Below, piece after piece: positions 1 to 6,755 of a stretch of DNA of 20,789 nucleotides. The notes beneath the pieces were generated by a model that saw only the letters and a program-made list of their open reading frames with translations, was not told the origin of the DNA and did no database searches. Position numbers and translations under genes: made by a program. Source of the stretch: UBA947 sp031550975 (GTDB lineage: Bacteria; Cyanobacteriota; Vampirovibrionia; Gastranaerophilales; Gastranaerophilaceae); contig JAVBOC010000010.1 of NCBI GenBank assembly GCA_031550975.1, forward strand, positions 1 through 20,789, read 5' to 3'. Position 1 is the stretch's first letter; each line of letters opens with the position of its first letter.

Positions 1-1
1 C

Positions 2-1213
2 CCATATATTACAGTAACCCTTCCGTCAAACATATCTTTTAAAGTTCATGTACTGGTTAACGGAAAAATGTATATAAATAAAGATGATAAAGCAGCAGTA
101 GAAGCTGTAACCGCACACAATATATTTAATAAAACTACCCCTGTTACATCCGATCCTGCAGCTTATACAAGATCATATTCTGATAATGATTGCAAAGGCT
201 GTCCTGAAAACGAAACAAAAGTTCAGGGCTATTGCATCCCAAATGACAAAATCTGCAACAGCGGCACCGGCGCCCTAATCTGCGGTCAATGTATAAACCC
301 GGCAACAGTACAACAATGCAGCGGCAAGGATTCAGCCGGAAACTACGCAGCGGGAATAATGCTGGGCGGAAGCTGCACAAACATACAGACCTGCCAGCCA
401 TTCCCACCGGGATGGACCCCATCAGGCCCTGACACACCACCAGGCCTGCCGAATGTACAGCCCCCAGCCAACTGTCCGGTTGCAAAGACTTGCCCTAGTG
501 GGTATGAATATTTTGAATGGCCGCAATGTTCGGGCAATGGAATCTGTATATTGGATCATGACCTCACACCACCAGCTTTAGACACCTGTGATGATAACCA
601 GTTTTATTCATCTGATTATGACTATGATAGAAGATGTACCCTATCCCATAGCTGTTCAGAGGATGAATGCAGAGCAAATTATTATGCCGGAGCAAAAAAA
701 GTATGCAATCAAGCCGGAGGCAGGCTACCGTCATTGTGGCCAGAGGATCAATATTATACTTATTATTATGGCGATGACCTCACACGAGTTCCTGGGGGCG
801 TTCCAAGTGTATCCAATAGTGAGGTCGCAAAAGTTTGGTTGTATTGCACTGGTCTGAATCGCGGCTGTGGTATGACAAGCCAAAGCAGACGACACTTATG
901 GATACTTAATGATGCTGCTTCCTATAATAATAATGCCTTTGTCCTTGAGGATGCGCACTACTCTAATCCGTATTTTGACTTGTCGTTAGGACGTGTAAAT
1001 ATGGAAATAAAGAGTGCAGCAGATCTGCGTGTGCGTTGTGTCACTGATGGTGAAATTATCAGTGGTGGCGGCGGCGGCGCTACACCACCGGTTGTTGATC
1101 CTTGTGCCGGACTTACGGGGATGGCTAGGTTGCAATGCTTAAGCGGTGGAGACACCGGAGGATGTGGAGAATTATGTGACGCAAATGGTTACTGTCGCGA
1201 AAAATGCCACTAA
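2..1213 (+). CDS. Cys-rich secreted/surface-type protein, C-terminal part (5' end outside window)
   Basis: The frame is open to the left edge of the window, so the first ATG (68) is probably internal and this is the C-terminal ~404 residues of a longer protein. About 27 cysteines are scattered through it. A Pro-rich linker lies around 1080 bases from the end. A region (about residues 200-330 counted from the ATG at 68) has the pattern AGGRLPS...LW...RVRCV, which recalls DUF1566/C-type-lectin-like modules of secreted proteins. A Gly5 linker follows, and the C-terminus carries CX3C-X5-CX3C (C366, C370, C376, C380). The composition suggests an exported, disulfide-bonded or metal-binding protein; related clades often place such modules behind a prepilin-like N-terminus, which cannot be checked here. 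No function is assigned. The upstream part of the gene and its signal sequence are missing. Confidence 0.7.
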   Translation, partial: PYITVTLPSNISFKVHVLVNGKMYINKDDKAAVEAVTAHNIFNKTTPVTSDPAAYTRSYSDNDCKGCPENETKVQGYCIPNDKICNSGTGALICGQCINPATVQQCSGKDSAGNYAAGIMLGGSCTNIQTCQPFPPGWTPSGPDTPPGLPNVQPPANCPVAKTCPSGYEYFEWPQCSGNGICILDHDLTPPALDTCDDNQFYSSDYDYDRRCTLSHSCSEDECRANYYAGAKKVCNQAGGRLPSLWPEDQYYTYYYGDDLTRVPGGVPSVSNSEVAKVWLYCTGLNRGCGMTSQSRRHLWILNDAASYNNNAFVLEDAHYSNPYFDLSLGRVNMEIKSAADLRVRCVTDGEIISGGGGGATPPVVDPCAGLTGMARLQCLSGGDTGGCGELCDANGYCREKCH

Positions 1214-1223
1214 TTAGATATTT

Positions 1224-1249
1224 AAAAGGCGGGAAATCCCGCCTTTTTT
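1224..1249 (+). terminator. Intrinsic terminator of the Cys-rich gene
   Basis: A hairpin with arms AAAAGGCGGGA and TCCCGCCTTTT and a two-base loop is followed by a T run. It begins 10 bases after the stop codon at 1211-1213. The A-tract on the 5' side could make it work in both directions. Confidence 0.9.
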
Positions 1250-1279
1250 AGTGACTGTTAATCAATCTTAACCCAACAG

Positions 1280-1308
1280 TTGACATGCCGTCTTCTTTGT
1301 GTTATAAA
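1280..1308 (+). promoter_or_regulatory. Strong sigma70-type promoter with no obvious gene
   Basis: TTGACA (1280-1285), a 17-base spacer, then TATAAA (1303-1308) preceded by TGT, giving an extended -10. Transcription would start near 1315. No long plus-strand gene follows before metG at 2024. A terminator-like hairpin follows at 1334-1362, so the product may be a very short RNA. Confidence 0.6.
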
Positions 1309-1314
1309 TTTTGT

Positions 1315-1363
1315 GGGGTAAATGTATATTTATAAGTCTTGTCACTATTGGCAAGGCTTTTTG
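1315..1363 (+). ncRNA. Candidate short transcript of about 50 nt
   Basis: This is inferred from the promoter at 1280-1308 and the hairpin plus T run at 1334-1362. It also contains a tiny open frame, ATG at 1322 to TGA at 1375, encoding 17 residues (MYIYKSCHYWQGFLLCA) that reads through the hairpin, so a leader peptide is an alternative. I recognise no known RNA family. RNA past the hairpin would be antisense to the minus-strand gene at 1429-1842. Confidence 0.3.
1334..1362 (+). terminator. Terminator-like hairpin of the short transcript
   Basis: Arms AAGTCTTGTC (1334-1343) and GGCAAGGCTT (1350-1359) pair over 10 positions, including two G-T wobbles, with a 6-base loop. The T tract (1358-1362) overlaps the end of the stem. 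It is moderately convincing as a factor-independent terminator. Confidence 0.5.
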
Positions 1364-1392
1364 TTATGCGCATGACATGTTACCTCCCTCCC

Positions 1393-1413
1393 TGTCATCC
1401 TGAAAGGATGACA
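1393..1413. repeat. Perfect 9-bp hairpin, TGTCATCCT-gaa-AGGATGACA
   Basis: A perfect inverted repeat with a three-base loop. It shares the TCAT..TGA / ATGAC core of the longer intergenic repeats at 3580-3665 and 12229-12315, so it may be a minimal member of that family. It lies just past the stop of the minus-strand gene at 1429, but no T run follows on that strand. Confidence 0.6.
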
Positions 1414-1428
1414 AATTATTTTATGAAA

Positions 1429-1842
1429 TTACTTCACAAAAATCCCTTTAATCTTGCTCGCACAGGTAATAAACCCGTCTTTGATCTTTGACCCGCATTT
1501 GCCTAAGAAATTCAAGGGTGCTGAACCTGCTTTTTTAGCACCGGGCAAAATTCTTGATATTTTGTGCGCACCAAGCCCGAGTGTTGCAACGCAAACACCG
1601 GCGAGCAGCCATTTTTTCCATGACGGACTTGCAAAAGGTTCTTGGTCTTTTGGGACAAGATTATCTTTGCCGGGTTGCTGCCTCATCTGCGGGATGCCGT
1701 TAGGAAAAGGGTGAACGCCATATATTTCAGGGGGGCTGCCGACATAGCGCGGACCAAACCCTCTGACATCAGCGGCTGCGTCATAGTTTAGGACACCTTC
1801 TGACGCCAATCTATCTAAATTTGAAATCCAACCAATTTCCAT
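1429..1842 (-). CDS. Hypothetical single-pass membrane protein (137 aa)
   Basis: The protein begins MEIGWISNLDRLASEGVLNY, then has a Pro/Gly-rich stretch and one hydrophobic segment (around residues 78-95, WLLAGVCVATLGLGA). It ends in a Lys-rich tail with two GSKIKDG/ASKIKGI-like repeats. I place the start at the ATG at 1842 because AGGTGG lies 8 bases upstream; a longer frame from GTG at 1854 would swallow that Shine-Dalgarno. It looks like a lineage-specific small protein of gut Melainabacteria, but that is an impression only. The basic tail after a membrane segment suggests it is anchored with that tail at the membrane surface. Function unknown. Confidence 0.65.
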   Translation of the reverse strand: MEIGWISNLDRLASEGVLNYDAAADVRGFGPRYVGSPPEIYGVHPFPNGIPQMRQQPGKDNLVPKDQEPFASPSWKKWLLAGVCVATLGLGAHKISRILPGAKKAGSAPLNFLGKCGSKIKDGFITCASKIKGIFVK

Positions 1843-1950
1843 GTAAATTTCCACCTAATTTTTCACACATTTATATAAAGTGTTTTTTGGGTGAATTATT
1901 GCTCATTAGTTAAATTATGTTACGTTTTATGAATAATGCAAGACTAGTTT

Positions 1951-1999
1951 CTAATCCCTAGTCCCTACTCCCTAGTCCCTAATCCCTAATCCCTAATCG
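1951..1999. repeat. Heptanucleotide tandem repeat, unit CCCTAnT
   Basis: Six consecutive 7-base units from 1956 to 1997 (CCCTAGT, CCCTACT, CCCTAGT, then three CCCTAAT), plus a partial unit before them. The complementary strand reads as repeated TTAGGGA with six GGG runs separated by four bases, so it could form a G-quadruplex. It ends 11 bases before the extended -10 of metG. Related tracts are at 8101-8189 and 11641-11671. Confidence 0.9.
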
Positions 2000-2008
2000 C
2001 TATGTTCA

Positions 2009-2017
2009 TGCTACAAT
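2009..2017 (+). promoter_or_regulatory. Extended -10 of metG (TGC-TACAAT)
   Basis: TG at 2009-2010, one base, then TACAAT (2012-2017), followed by 6 bases and the metG ATG at 2024. No -35 match is visible because the heptamer tract occupies that place. Expected transcription start is at or next to the ATG, so the mRNA would be leaderless. There is no Shine-Dalgarno. Confidence 0.5.
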
Positions 2018-2023
2018 TATCAA

Positions 2024-3574
2024 ATGGAAAAGTTTTATATCACCACGGCAATTGATTATGTAAATGGCGCCCCGCACATTGGGCATGCCTATGAAAAGAT
2101 TATCACTGACGTCATCGCACGCCACCAAAAGCAGCGCGGGAAAGAGGTTTATTTTTTAACCGGCACCGATGAACACGGGATTAAAATCCAAAAAACCGCA
2201 GCAGCGGCAGGGATTAGCCCGCAAGAATTGTGCGACCAAAACGCGCAAAAATTCAAAGACGCATGGGAAATGCTTGATGTTGATTACGAACAATTTATTC
2301 GCACAACAGACGATTATCATACAAAATCAGTGCAAAAAATATTTAAAAAACTGGTTGAACAAGGAGACATTTACAAACATTCTTACGAAGGTTTATATTG
2401 CAGCGGATGTGAAGTTTTCTTGAATGAGAAGGACTTAGAAGACGGATTGTGTCCTGTTCACAAAAAAGCACCGGAATTGGTCAGCGAAGAAAATTATTTC
2501 TTTAAACTGACAAAATACCGCGACAGAATTATCCAACATATTAAACAAAACCCTGAATTTCTTGTGCCGCAATTTAGAGCAAACGAGGTTTTAAACCAGC
2601 TTGAAGATATTCAAGACATCTCTGTTTCGCGTGCAACAAGCAATGTTGGCTGGGGAATCCCGGTTTTAGACGACCCGGAACAAACGGTTTATGTTTGGAT
2701 TGATGCGCTCTCAAACTATATTACGGCTTTGGGTTACAATTCTGACGATGAAACCAAATTCAAAAAATACTGGCCTGCAGAAGTTCAGGTTATCGGAAAA
2801 GATATTTTAAAATTCCACTCAATCTATTGGATTGCGATACTTATGGCGCTTGATTTGCCGCTGCCAAAAACAATTTTAGCGCACGGCTGGATAACAATTG
2901 ACCAGTCAAAAATGTCAAAATCCATCGGCAACGTAATCTCGCCGGCTGAGGTTTTGGTTAATTTTAATCAAGAAATTCCTGATGCGCTGCGCTATTATAT
3001 GGCTTCTGCCGCGATGTTGGGTAAAGACGGAAACTATTCTGATGAGGATTTTAAAGAAAAGGTTAACGCACACCTTGCAAACAGCATGGGTAACCTTTTA
3101 AATCGTACGCTTTCAATGCTTGTGAAGTATTTTGACGGCGAGATTAAGGCGGAATTTAAAACTGAAGCGCCTTTGTTTAAAACAGCATTAGAAACGGTAA
3201 AAAGCGTCCAATCTCATTTTGACAAATATGAAATCGCGGAAGCTGCGCAGGAAATTATTTCACTGGTGGATGCGACGAACAAATACGTTACAGACAACGC
3301 GCCTTGGACGCTTGCAAAAGAAGAAAAGTGGAGCGAGTGCGGACAGGTTTTGGCTGCAACGTTAGAGATTATGTGTGTTGTGTCGGCTCTTATTTATCCA
3401 TATTGTCCGAATATCGCACGCGAAATGGCAAAACAATTATCTTTTGATTTGGATATAAAACTGGACGATTTGACCACAAATAACCTTAAACCTGGCGTTT
3501 TGATAGCTCAAGAGGACATCAAACCTGTTTTCTTGCGCATGGATTCTGAATTGGCTGATAAAGGTAAGAAATAG
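2024..3574 (+). CDS. metG: Methionine--tRNA ligase
   Basis: Class I aminoacyl-tRNA synthetase that charges tRNA-Met with methionine in the cytoplasm. The HIGH signature is at residues 18-21 and KMSKS at 296-300. Between them is the connective peptide with one zinc knuckle, C126-X2-C129 and C143-X2-H146. Further hallmarks are the TGTDEHG motif near residue 47 and VYVWIDAL near residue 225. The C-terminal third is the helical anticodon-binding domain. At 516 residues it is the short form without the C-terminal EMAPII/Trbp111-like dimerisation domain of E. coli MetG. The ATG at 2024 gives the canonical N-terminus (FYITTAIDYVNG), yet no Shine-Dalgarno precedes it. It converges with recJ across a palindromic repeat. 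Confidence 0.97.
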   Translation: MEKFYITTAIDYVNGAPHIGHAYEKIITDVIARHQKQRGKEVYFLTGTDEHGIKIQKTAAAAGISPQELCDQNAQKFKDAWEMLDVDYEQFIRTTDDYHTKSVQKIFKKLVEQGDIYKHSYEGLYCSGCEVFLNEKDLEDGLCPVHKKAPELVSEENYFFKLTKYRDRIIQHIKQNPEFLVPQFRANEVLNQLEDIQDISVSRATSNVGWGIPVLDDPEQTVYVWIDALSNYITALGYNSDDETKFKKYWPAEVQVIGKDILKFHSIYWIAILMALDLPLPKTILAHGWITIDQSKMSKSIGNVISPAEVLVNFNQEIPDALRYYMASAAMLGKDGNYSDEDFKEKVNAHLANSMGNLLNRTLSMLVKYFDGEIKAEFKTEAPLFKTALETVKSVQSHFDKYEIAEAAQEIISLVDATNKYVTDNAPWTLAKEEKWSECGQVLAATLEIMCVVSALIYPYCPNIAREMAKQLSFDLDIKLDDLTTNNLKPGVLIAQEDIKPVFLRMDSELADKGKK

Positions 3575-3579
3575 CACTC

Positions 3580-3665
3580 CGTCATGTTGAGTCCGCAGGA
3601 CGAAACATCTCAAAACCGGATATTTTGCATAAACATTGAGATTCTTAGTTTCACTCAGAATGACG
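3580..3665. repeat. Palindromic intergenic repeat, CGTCATGTTGAG ... CTCAGAATGACG
   Basis: The 86-base element is bounded by imperfect inverted ends (3580-3591 and 3654-3665). An inner pair, ACATCTCAA and TTGAGATTCTT, can extend the hairpin. It fills the gap between the converging metG and recJ. A copy of nearly the same length and the same ends is at 12229-12315. Such TCATnnTGAG elements are widespread REP-like repeats in many bacteria; it may act as a two-way transcription barrier here. Confidence 0.8.
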
Positions 3666-3667
3666 AG

Positions 3668-6013
3668 TTAATTAAGAATCTGGTCGAGACTTTCTTCCAT
3701 CAGACTTGTTCGGAAGGTTTCGCATTCTTCAATCAGGTCGAGTAAAATTGCATATTTTTCGCTGTGCAGTGCTTGCGCTAAATCGACCCCTTCGTTAAAA
3801 GTTATTTTGTAATGTTGCTGAGCTTTTTCGACTATTTTTATAAGCCCGATTTCCTCAAAGATACTGAACAAAACGCGGAAGACTTCATAAGATTTACCCA
3901 AAAAGCTGGCGCATCGGCGCAATTCAACTTTCCCTCCGTTGTTATTAGCAGAAAATTTCAACATACCTGAAACCGTTTTTAGGAACTCTTTTTCGTCAAA
4001 CGGTTTTATTTCGTAATTCATAAAATGAATCGCACCCGGGGAAGTTTGCTCAATTATAGCCTCAAAAGTTTCTCTGTCCGCCGGGTAATCAAAAAACATC
4101 AACCCGTCACAAGCTGTAAGTTCATCTCGGTTAACAACGCATTCTGACAGGGTTTTAAAAGGTCTGAGGCTGTCAATTATTTGTTTGCTTTCTGCAAAAA
4201 TCAAAATATTGTGCGCAGAATTTTTCACATAATCTTCAACTTGCGGCAAAATACTGGTCTTTTTGCGGTGATCGTAGTATTTTACTTCCGCTCCATTTTC
4301 CCCTTCATCTTCTTTTAAATATTCTGAATGCACATCGTCAAGAATCAGTTGAACGCTTGTATTGCCGTTATATTCGTTAATTTGCGGGTGAAAAGCGATG
4401 TCTAAAATGTCGCCTGCTGTGAGTGCGATATCCCCTTCGCTCCAGCGAATACAGGTAAATTCCTTGTCACCGGATTGGCACGTAAGCCGCAAATGGTCTT
4501 TGTTCTCGCCCATAAGGCGTTTTTCTTTTAACTTCAAATTCTTTAGCGAAAAAATCGGTGCCGGGTTGCAAGCACCAAAGGGTTCGAGTTTAGAAATCTC
4601 GTCAACAAGCGCCTCGTCGACTTCTCCTGCTTGCAAATCCAAGTCGATATCAATAAACGGCTTGAGTTCTTTGCCCGCGGTTATTTCTTTAATCGTGGTA
4701 TTGAGCGCTTTTTTAACTTCTTCAAACGAGGTTTTTTCAGTCGAAAACGCCAAACCTGCCGCCATTGAATGCCCGCCAAAACCGTCGAGATTCTCAGAGT
4801 TCGCACTAATCACATCGTATAGGTTGACACCCTCGACGCTTCGCGCCGAACAGCGAACCTGTTTTGTTTCTTCCGAGTATGTCATAAGAAAGACCGGTTT
4901 GTAATATTTTTCAACAAGTTTTGAGGCGGTTATCCCGACAATTCCGATATGCCATTTCGGGTTAAATAAAATTATCGCAGGGTTTTTGTTACCCTCGTTT
5001 GAGAGCATCGCCTCGGCCTCCATAAACATCTCTTGGCCTAGCGTTTGACGCACTTTATTAAATTCATTCAGCGACTGAATCGCCATCTCAATTTCCTGTT
5101 TGTTTTCTGAAATAAGAACTTTTATGGCGTCTTCAACCGTGTCCAAACGACCGGAGGCGTTAATTCTTGGCGCGACTCCATAAGCTATATTTTCAGCGGT
5201 AATATTACCTTTGTAACCGGCAGCTTCAAGCAAACGCGTCAGTCCGTAGTGTTTTCCGCCGGAAATTAATTGCAGTCCTTTAGCCACCAAATAACGATTC
5301 TCGCCAATCAATGGCACAATATCAGCCACCGTTCCGACTGCCACAAGCGGCAGGATTTCAGAAATAAAATCAAGTCGGTTAAATTTTTCGAGCAGTGCCT
5401 GCGCGAATTTAAAAGCAACCCCAACCCCTGCAAGAGCCGTCAGGTGTTCGATTTCACGCGCGCTTAATTTTTCATCCAATGCGTTCGGTGCCTTAGGATT
5501 AATTATCCCAAAAGCCTTCGGCAGCACTTCCGGTGCCTCGTGGTGGTCGGTGATAATTACATCAATCTTAAAGCTGTTTAAAAAATCCACCGCCTCAACA
5601 TCGCTAATCCCGCAATCGCAAGAGATTATGACCTTCGGTTTTACGGTTGTCATGATTTTTACGAGTGCTTTTGTATCAAATCCGTGACCTTCTTTTTCGC
5701 GGTCAGGGATAAAATAATTCACCTCTGCGCCCACTGTTTTGAGCGTTTTATAAAGAAGCGAAGTAGAGGTTACACCATCGGCATCAAAATCGCCATGGAC
5801 AACAATTTTTTCTTTATTTTCAATCGCCTGAACCATGCGCGCAATTGATTTTTCCATATCGGTAAAGACATTTGGGCTGGTTAATTTTATCTCGAGCGGG
5901 TTAAGAAACTCACGCACCTGCGCAGCATCCGTAATCCCGCGCGCAGCCAAAAGCCTCTCGATCAAAGACTTTCCCCCTCCATTATTTTTACTATAGCGCC
6001 ACTCTTTTAGCAT
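3668..6013 (-). CDS. recJ: Single-stranded-DNA-specific exonuclease RecJ
   Basis: 5'-3' single-strand exonuclease of the DHH family, used in recombinational and mismatch repair. With the start at the ATG at 6013 (781 residues), the metal-binding motif DFDADG is at 75-80, CDCG near 132 and DHH at 156-158. The DHHA1 domain carries GGHSMAAG. An OB-fold segment follows, and the last ~200 residues form the C-terminal extension seen in long RecJ proteins. A longer frame starting at 6049 is rejected because its extra 12 codons contain a full promoter (TTGACC and TATTAT) and because MLKEWRY is the usual RecJ start. There is no Shine-Dalgarno, and the -10 lies 6 bases from the ATG. Confidence 0.95.
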   Translation of the reverse strand: MLKEWRYSKNNGGGKSLIERLLAARGITDAAQVREFLNPLEIKLTSPNVFTDMEKSIARMVQAIENKEKIVVHGDFDADGVTSTSLLYKTLKTVGAEVNYFIPDREKEGHGFDTKALVKIMTTVKPKVIISCDCGISDVEAVDFLNSFKIDVIITDHHEAPEVLPKAFGIINPKAPNALDEKLSAREIEHLTALAGVGVAFKFAQALLEKFNRLDFISEILPLVAVGTVADIVPLIGENRYLVAKGLQLISGGKHYGLTRLLEAAGYKGNITAENIAYGVAPRINASGRLDTVEDAIKVLISENKQEIEMAIQSLNEFNKVRQTLGQEMFMEAEAMLSNEGNKNPAIILFNPKWHIGIVGITASKLVEKYYKPVFLMTYSEETKQVRCSARSVEGVNLYDVISANSENLDGFGGHSMAAGLAFSTEKTSFEEVKKALNTTIKEITAGKELKPFIDIDLDLQAGEVDEALVDEISKLEPFGACNPAPIFSLKNLKLKEKRLMGENKDHLRLTCQSGDKEFTCIRWSEGDIALTAGDILDIAFHPQINEYNGNTSVQLILDDVHSEYLKEDEGENGAEVKYYDHRKKTSILPQVEDYVKNSAHNILIFAESKQIIDSLRPFKTLSECVVNRDELTACDGLMFFDYPADRETFEAIIEQTSPGAIHFMNYEIKPFDEKEFLKTVSGMLKFSANNNGGKVELRRCASFLGKSYEVFRVLFSIFEEIGLIKIVEKAQQHYKITFNEGVDLAQALHSEKYAILLDLIEECETFRTSLMEESLDQILN

Positions 6014-6019
6014 ACTTAA

Positions 6020-6049
6020 ATAATAGCACAGTGGCAAACGCCAGGTCAA
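6020..6049 (-). promoter_or_regulatory. recJ promoter, predicted leaderless start
   Basis: Read on the minus strand: TTGACC (6049-6044), an 18-base spacer ending in TGC, then TATTAT (6025-6020). Six bases then separate it from the recJ ATG at 6013, which falls on the expected +1. This also fixes the recJ start codon. Confidence 0.65.
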
Positions 6050-6072
6050 TTAATAACTCCCCATCAACAAAC

Positions 6073-6130
6073 GGGAAATAATTATTGGGAAATGATAAAT
6101 TATTTAATTTCCCACTTGTATATTTTCCCA
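6073..6130. promoter_or_regulatory. Operator-like array of four GGGAAA/TTTCCC half-sites
   Basis: Two forward half-sites (GGGAAAT at 6073-6079 and 6087-6093) face two reverse ones (ATTTCCC at 6107-6113, TTTTCCC at 6123-6129). The inner pair extends to TGGGAAAT/ATTTCCCA. The array covers the -35 of the toxin-antitoxin promoter and lies 24 bases upstream of the recJ -35. It is a natural binding site for the antitoxin, alone or with toxin; that assignment is inferred from position and symmetry. Confidence 0.5.
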
Positions 6131-6144
6131 CCATATGTTATAAT
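6116..6144 (+). promoter_or_regulatory. Promoter of the toxin-antitoxin operon
   Basis: TTGTAT (6116-6121), a 17-base spacer ending in TGT, then TATAAT (6139-6144). Expected start is near 6151, just at the Shine-Dalgarno AAGGAG (6151-6156), so the leader is very short. The -35 is embedded in the half-site array. Confidence 0.7.
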
Positions 6145-6163
6145 AAAAAAAAGGAGAAAAATT

Positions 6164-6436
6164 ATGGCTATGTCTGAAAAATATTTGCGACCTGATGCGA
6201 AAGGCAGAATAAGTCTTGGGAAATTAGCTGAAAATGTTGTACAGTTTAAAATTGTACAAGAAGACGATGGCACGATTGTGTTATCGCCTGAGGCCGCTAT
6301 TCCCGTTAACGAGCTATGGCTTTATAAAAATAAATCCGCCTTTAAGTCGGTTGCAACAGGCATTGAGCAATCTCTGAAAGGACAGACCAAGAAGTTGGAT
6401 CTGGGACGTTTTATGAATTATGTTGACGAGGAATAA
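6164..6436 (+). CDS. Type II antitoxin, AbrB-like
   Basis: A 90-residue protein, MAMSEKYLRPDAKGRISL..., whose first half has the GRISLGKL...FKIVQEDDGTIVLSP pattern of AbrB/MazE swapped-hairpin DNA-binding domains. The second half is charged and helical and probably wraps the toxin. The ATG at 6164 is chosen over an in-frame ATG at 6092: AAGGAG sits 7 bases before it and the promoter lies inside the longer version. Its stop overlaps the toxin start by one base (TAATG), typical of translationally coupled toxin-antitoxin pairs. It would neutralise the toxin and repress its own promoter. Confidence 0.75.
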   Translation: MAMSEKYLRPDAKGRISLGKLAENVVQFKIVQEDDGTIVLSPEAAIPVNELWLYKNKSAFKSVATGIEQSLKGQTKKLDLGRFMNYVDEE

Positions 6437-6732
6437 TGGCTTTTAACTTAATAATAACAAAAAACGCAGAAGCGGATTTAGAGAAGTTAGAAAGGGATAA
6501 AAGCTCTTTAAAGAATCTTAAGGCAGTGGTCAAGACACTTAAATATCTAGAAGCAAACCCTCGACATCCCGGGCTAAATACGCATGAATTTACTTCATTG
6601 TCAAAACAACTCGGTATAAAAATCCACGAAGCGTATGCTCAAAATAATACACCTGGGGCATACAGAGTTTTTTGGCATTATGGTCCTGACAAAGACGTTA
6701 TTACAATCATTGCAATAACTCCTCATCCGTAA
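6436..6732 (+). CDS. RelE/ParE-superfamily toxin
   Basis: A 98-residue protein of the right size for a RelE-fold toxin. It opens with a short strand (MAFNLIITKNAEADLEKL), has a helical hairpin, and ends in AYRVFWHYGPDKDVITIIAITPHP-type strands that match the YRV-x-W...I-x-AI-x-PH core of RelE-like mRNA interferases. It overlaps the antitoxin gene by one base. RelE toxins cut ribosome-bound mRNA and ParE toxins poison gyrase; the C-terminal basic and aromatic residues suit an interferase better, but I cannot settle this. The pair sits between two housekeeping genes, as a mobile cassette would. Confidence 0.75.
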   Translation: MAFNLIITKNAEADLEKLERDKSSLKNLKAVVKTLKYLEANPRHPGLNTHEFTSLSKQLGIKIHEAYAQNNTPGAYRVFWHYGPDKDVITIIAITPHP

Positions 6733-6755
6733 ACAGCTCTGACATTCGCGCTGTA

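Noticed and set aside
1951..1999. CRISPR array
   Set aside because: The unit is 7 bases with no spacers; it is a simple tandem repeat.
4398..4904. 168-codon plus-strand frame inside recJ
   Set aside because: It is antisense to the well-supported RecJ coding sequence, Ser/Pro-rich with no motif, Shine-Dalgarno or family resemblance.
6014..6049. Twelve-codon N-terminal extension of RecJ
   Set aside because: These bases hold the recJ promoter, and the extra residues are not part of the family.
6092..6163. Longer antitoxin from ATG at 6092
   Set aside because: The stretch contains the operator half-sites, promoter and Shine-Dalgarno.
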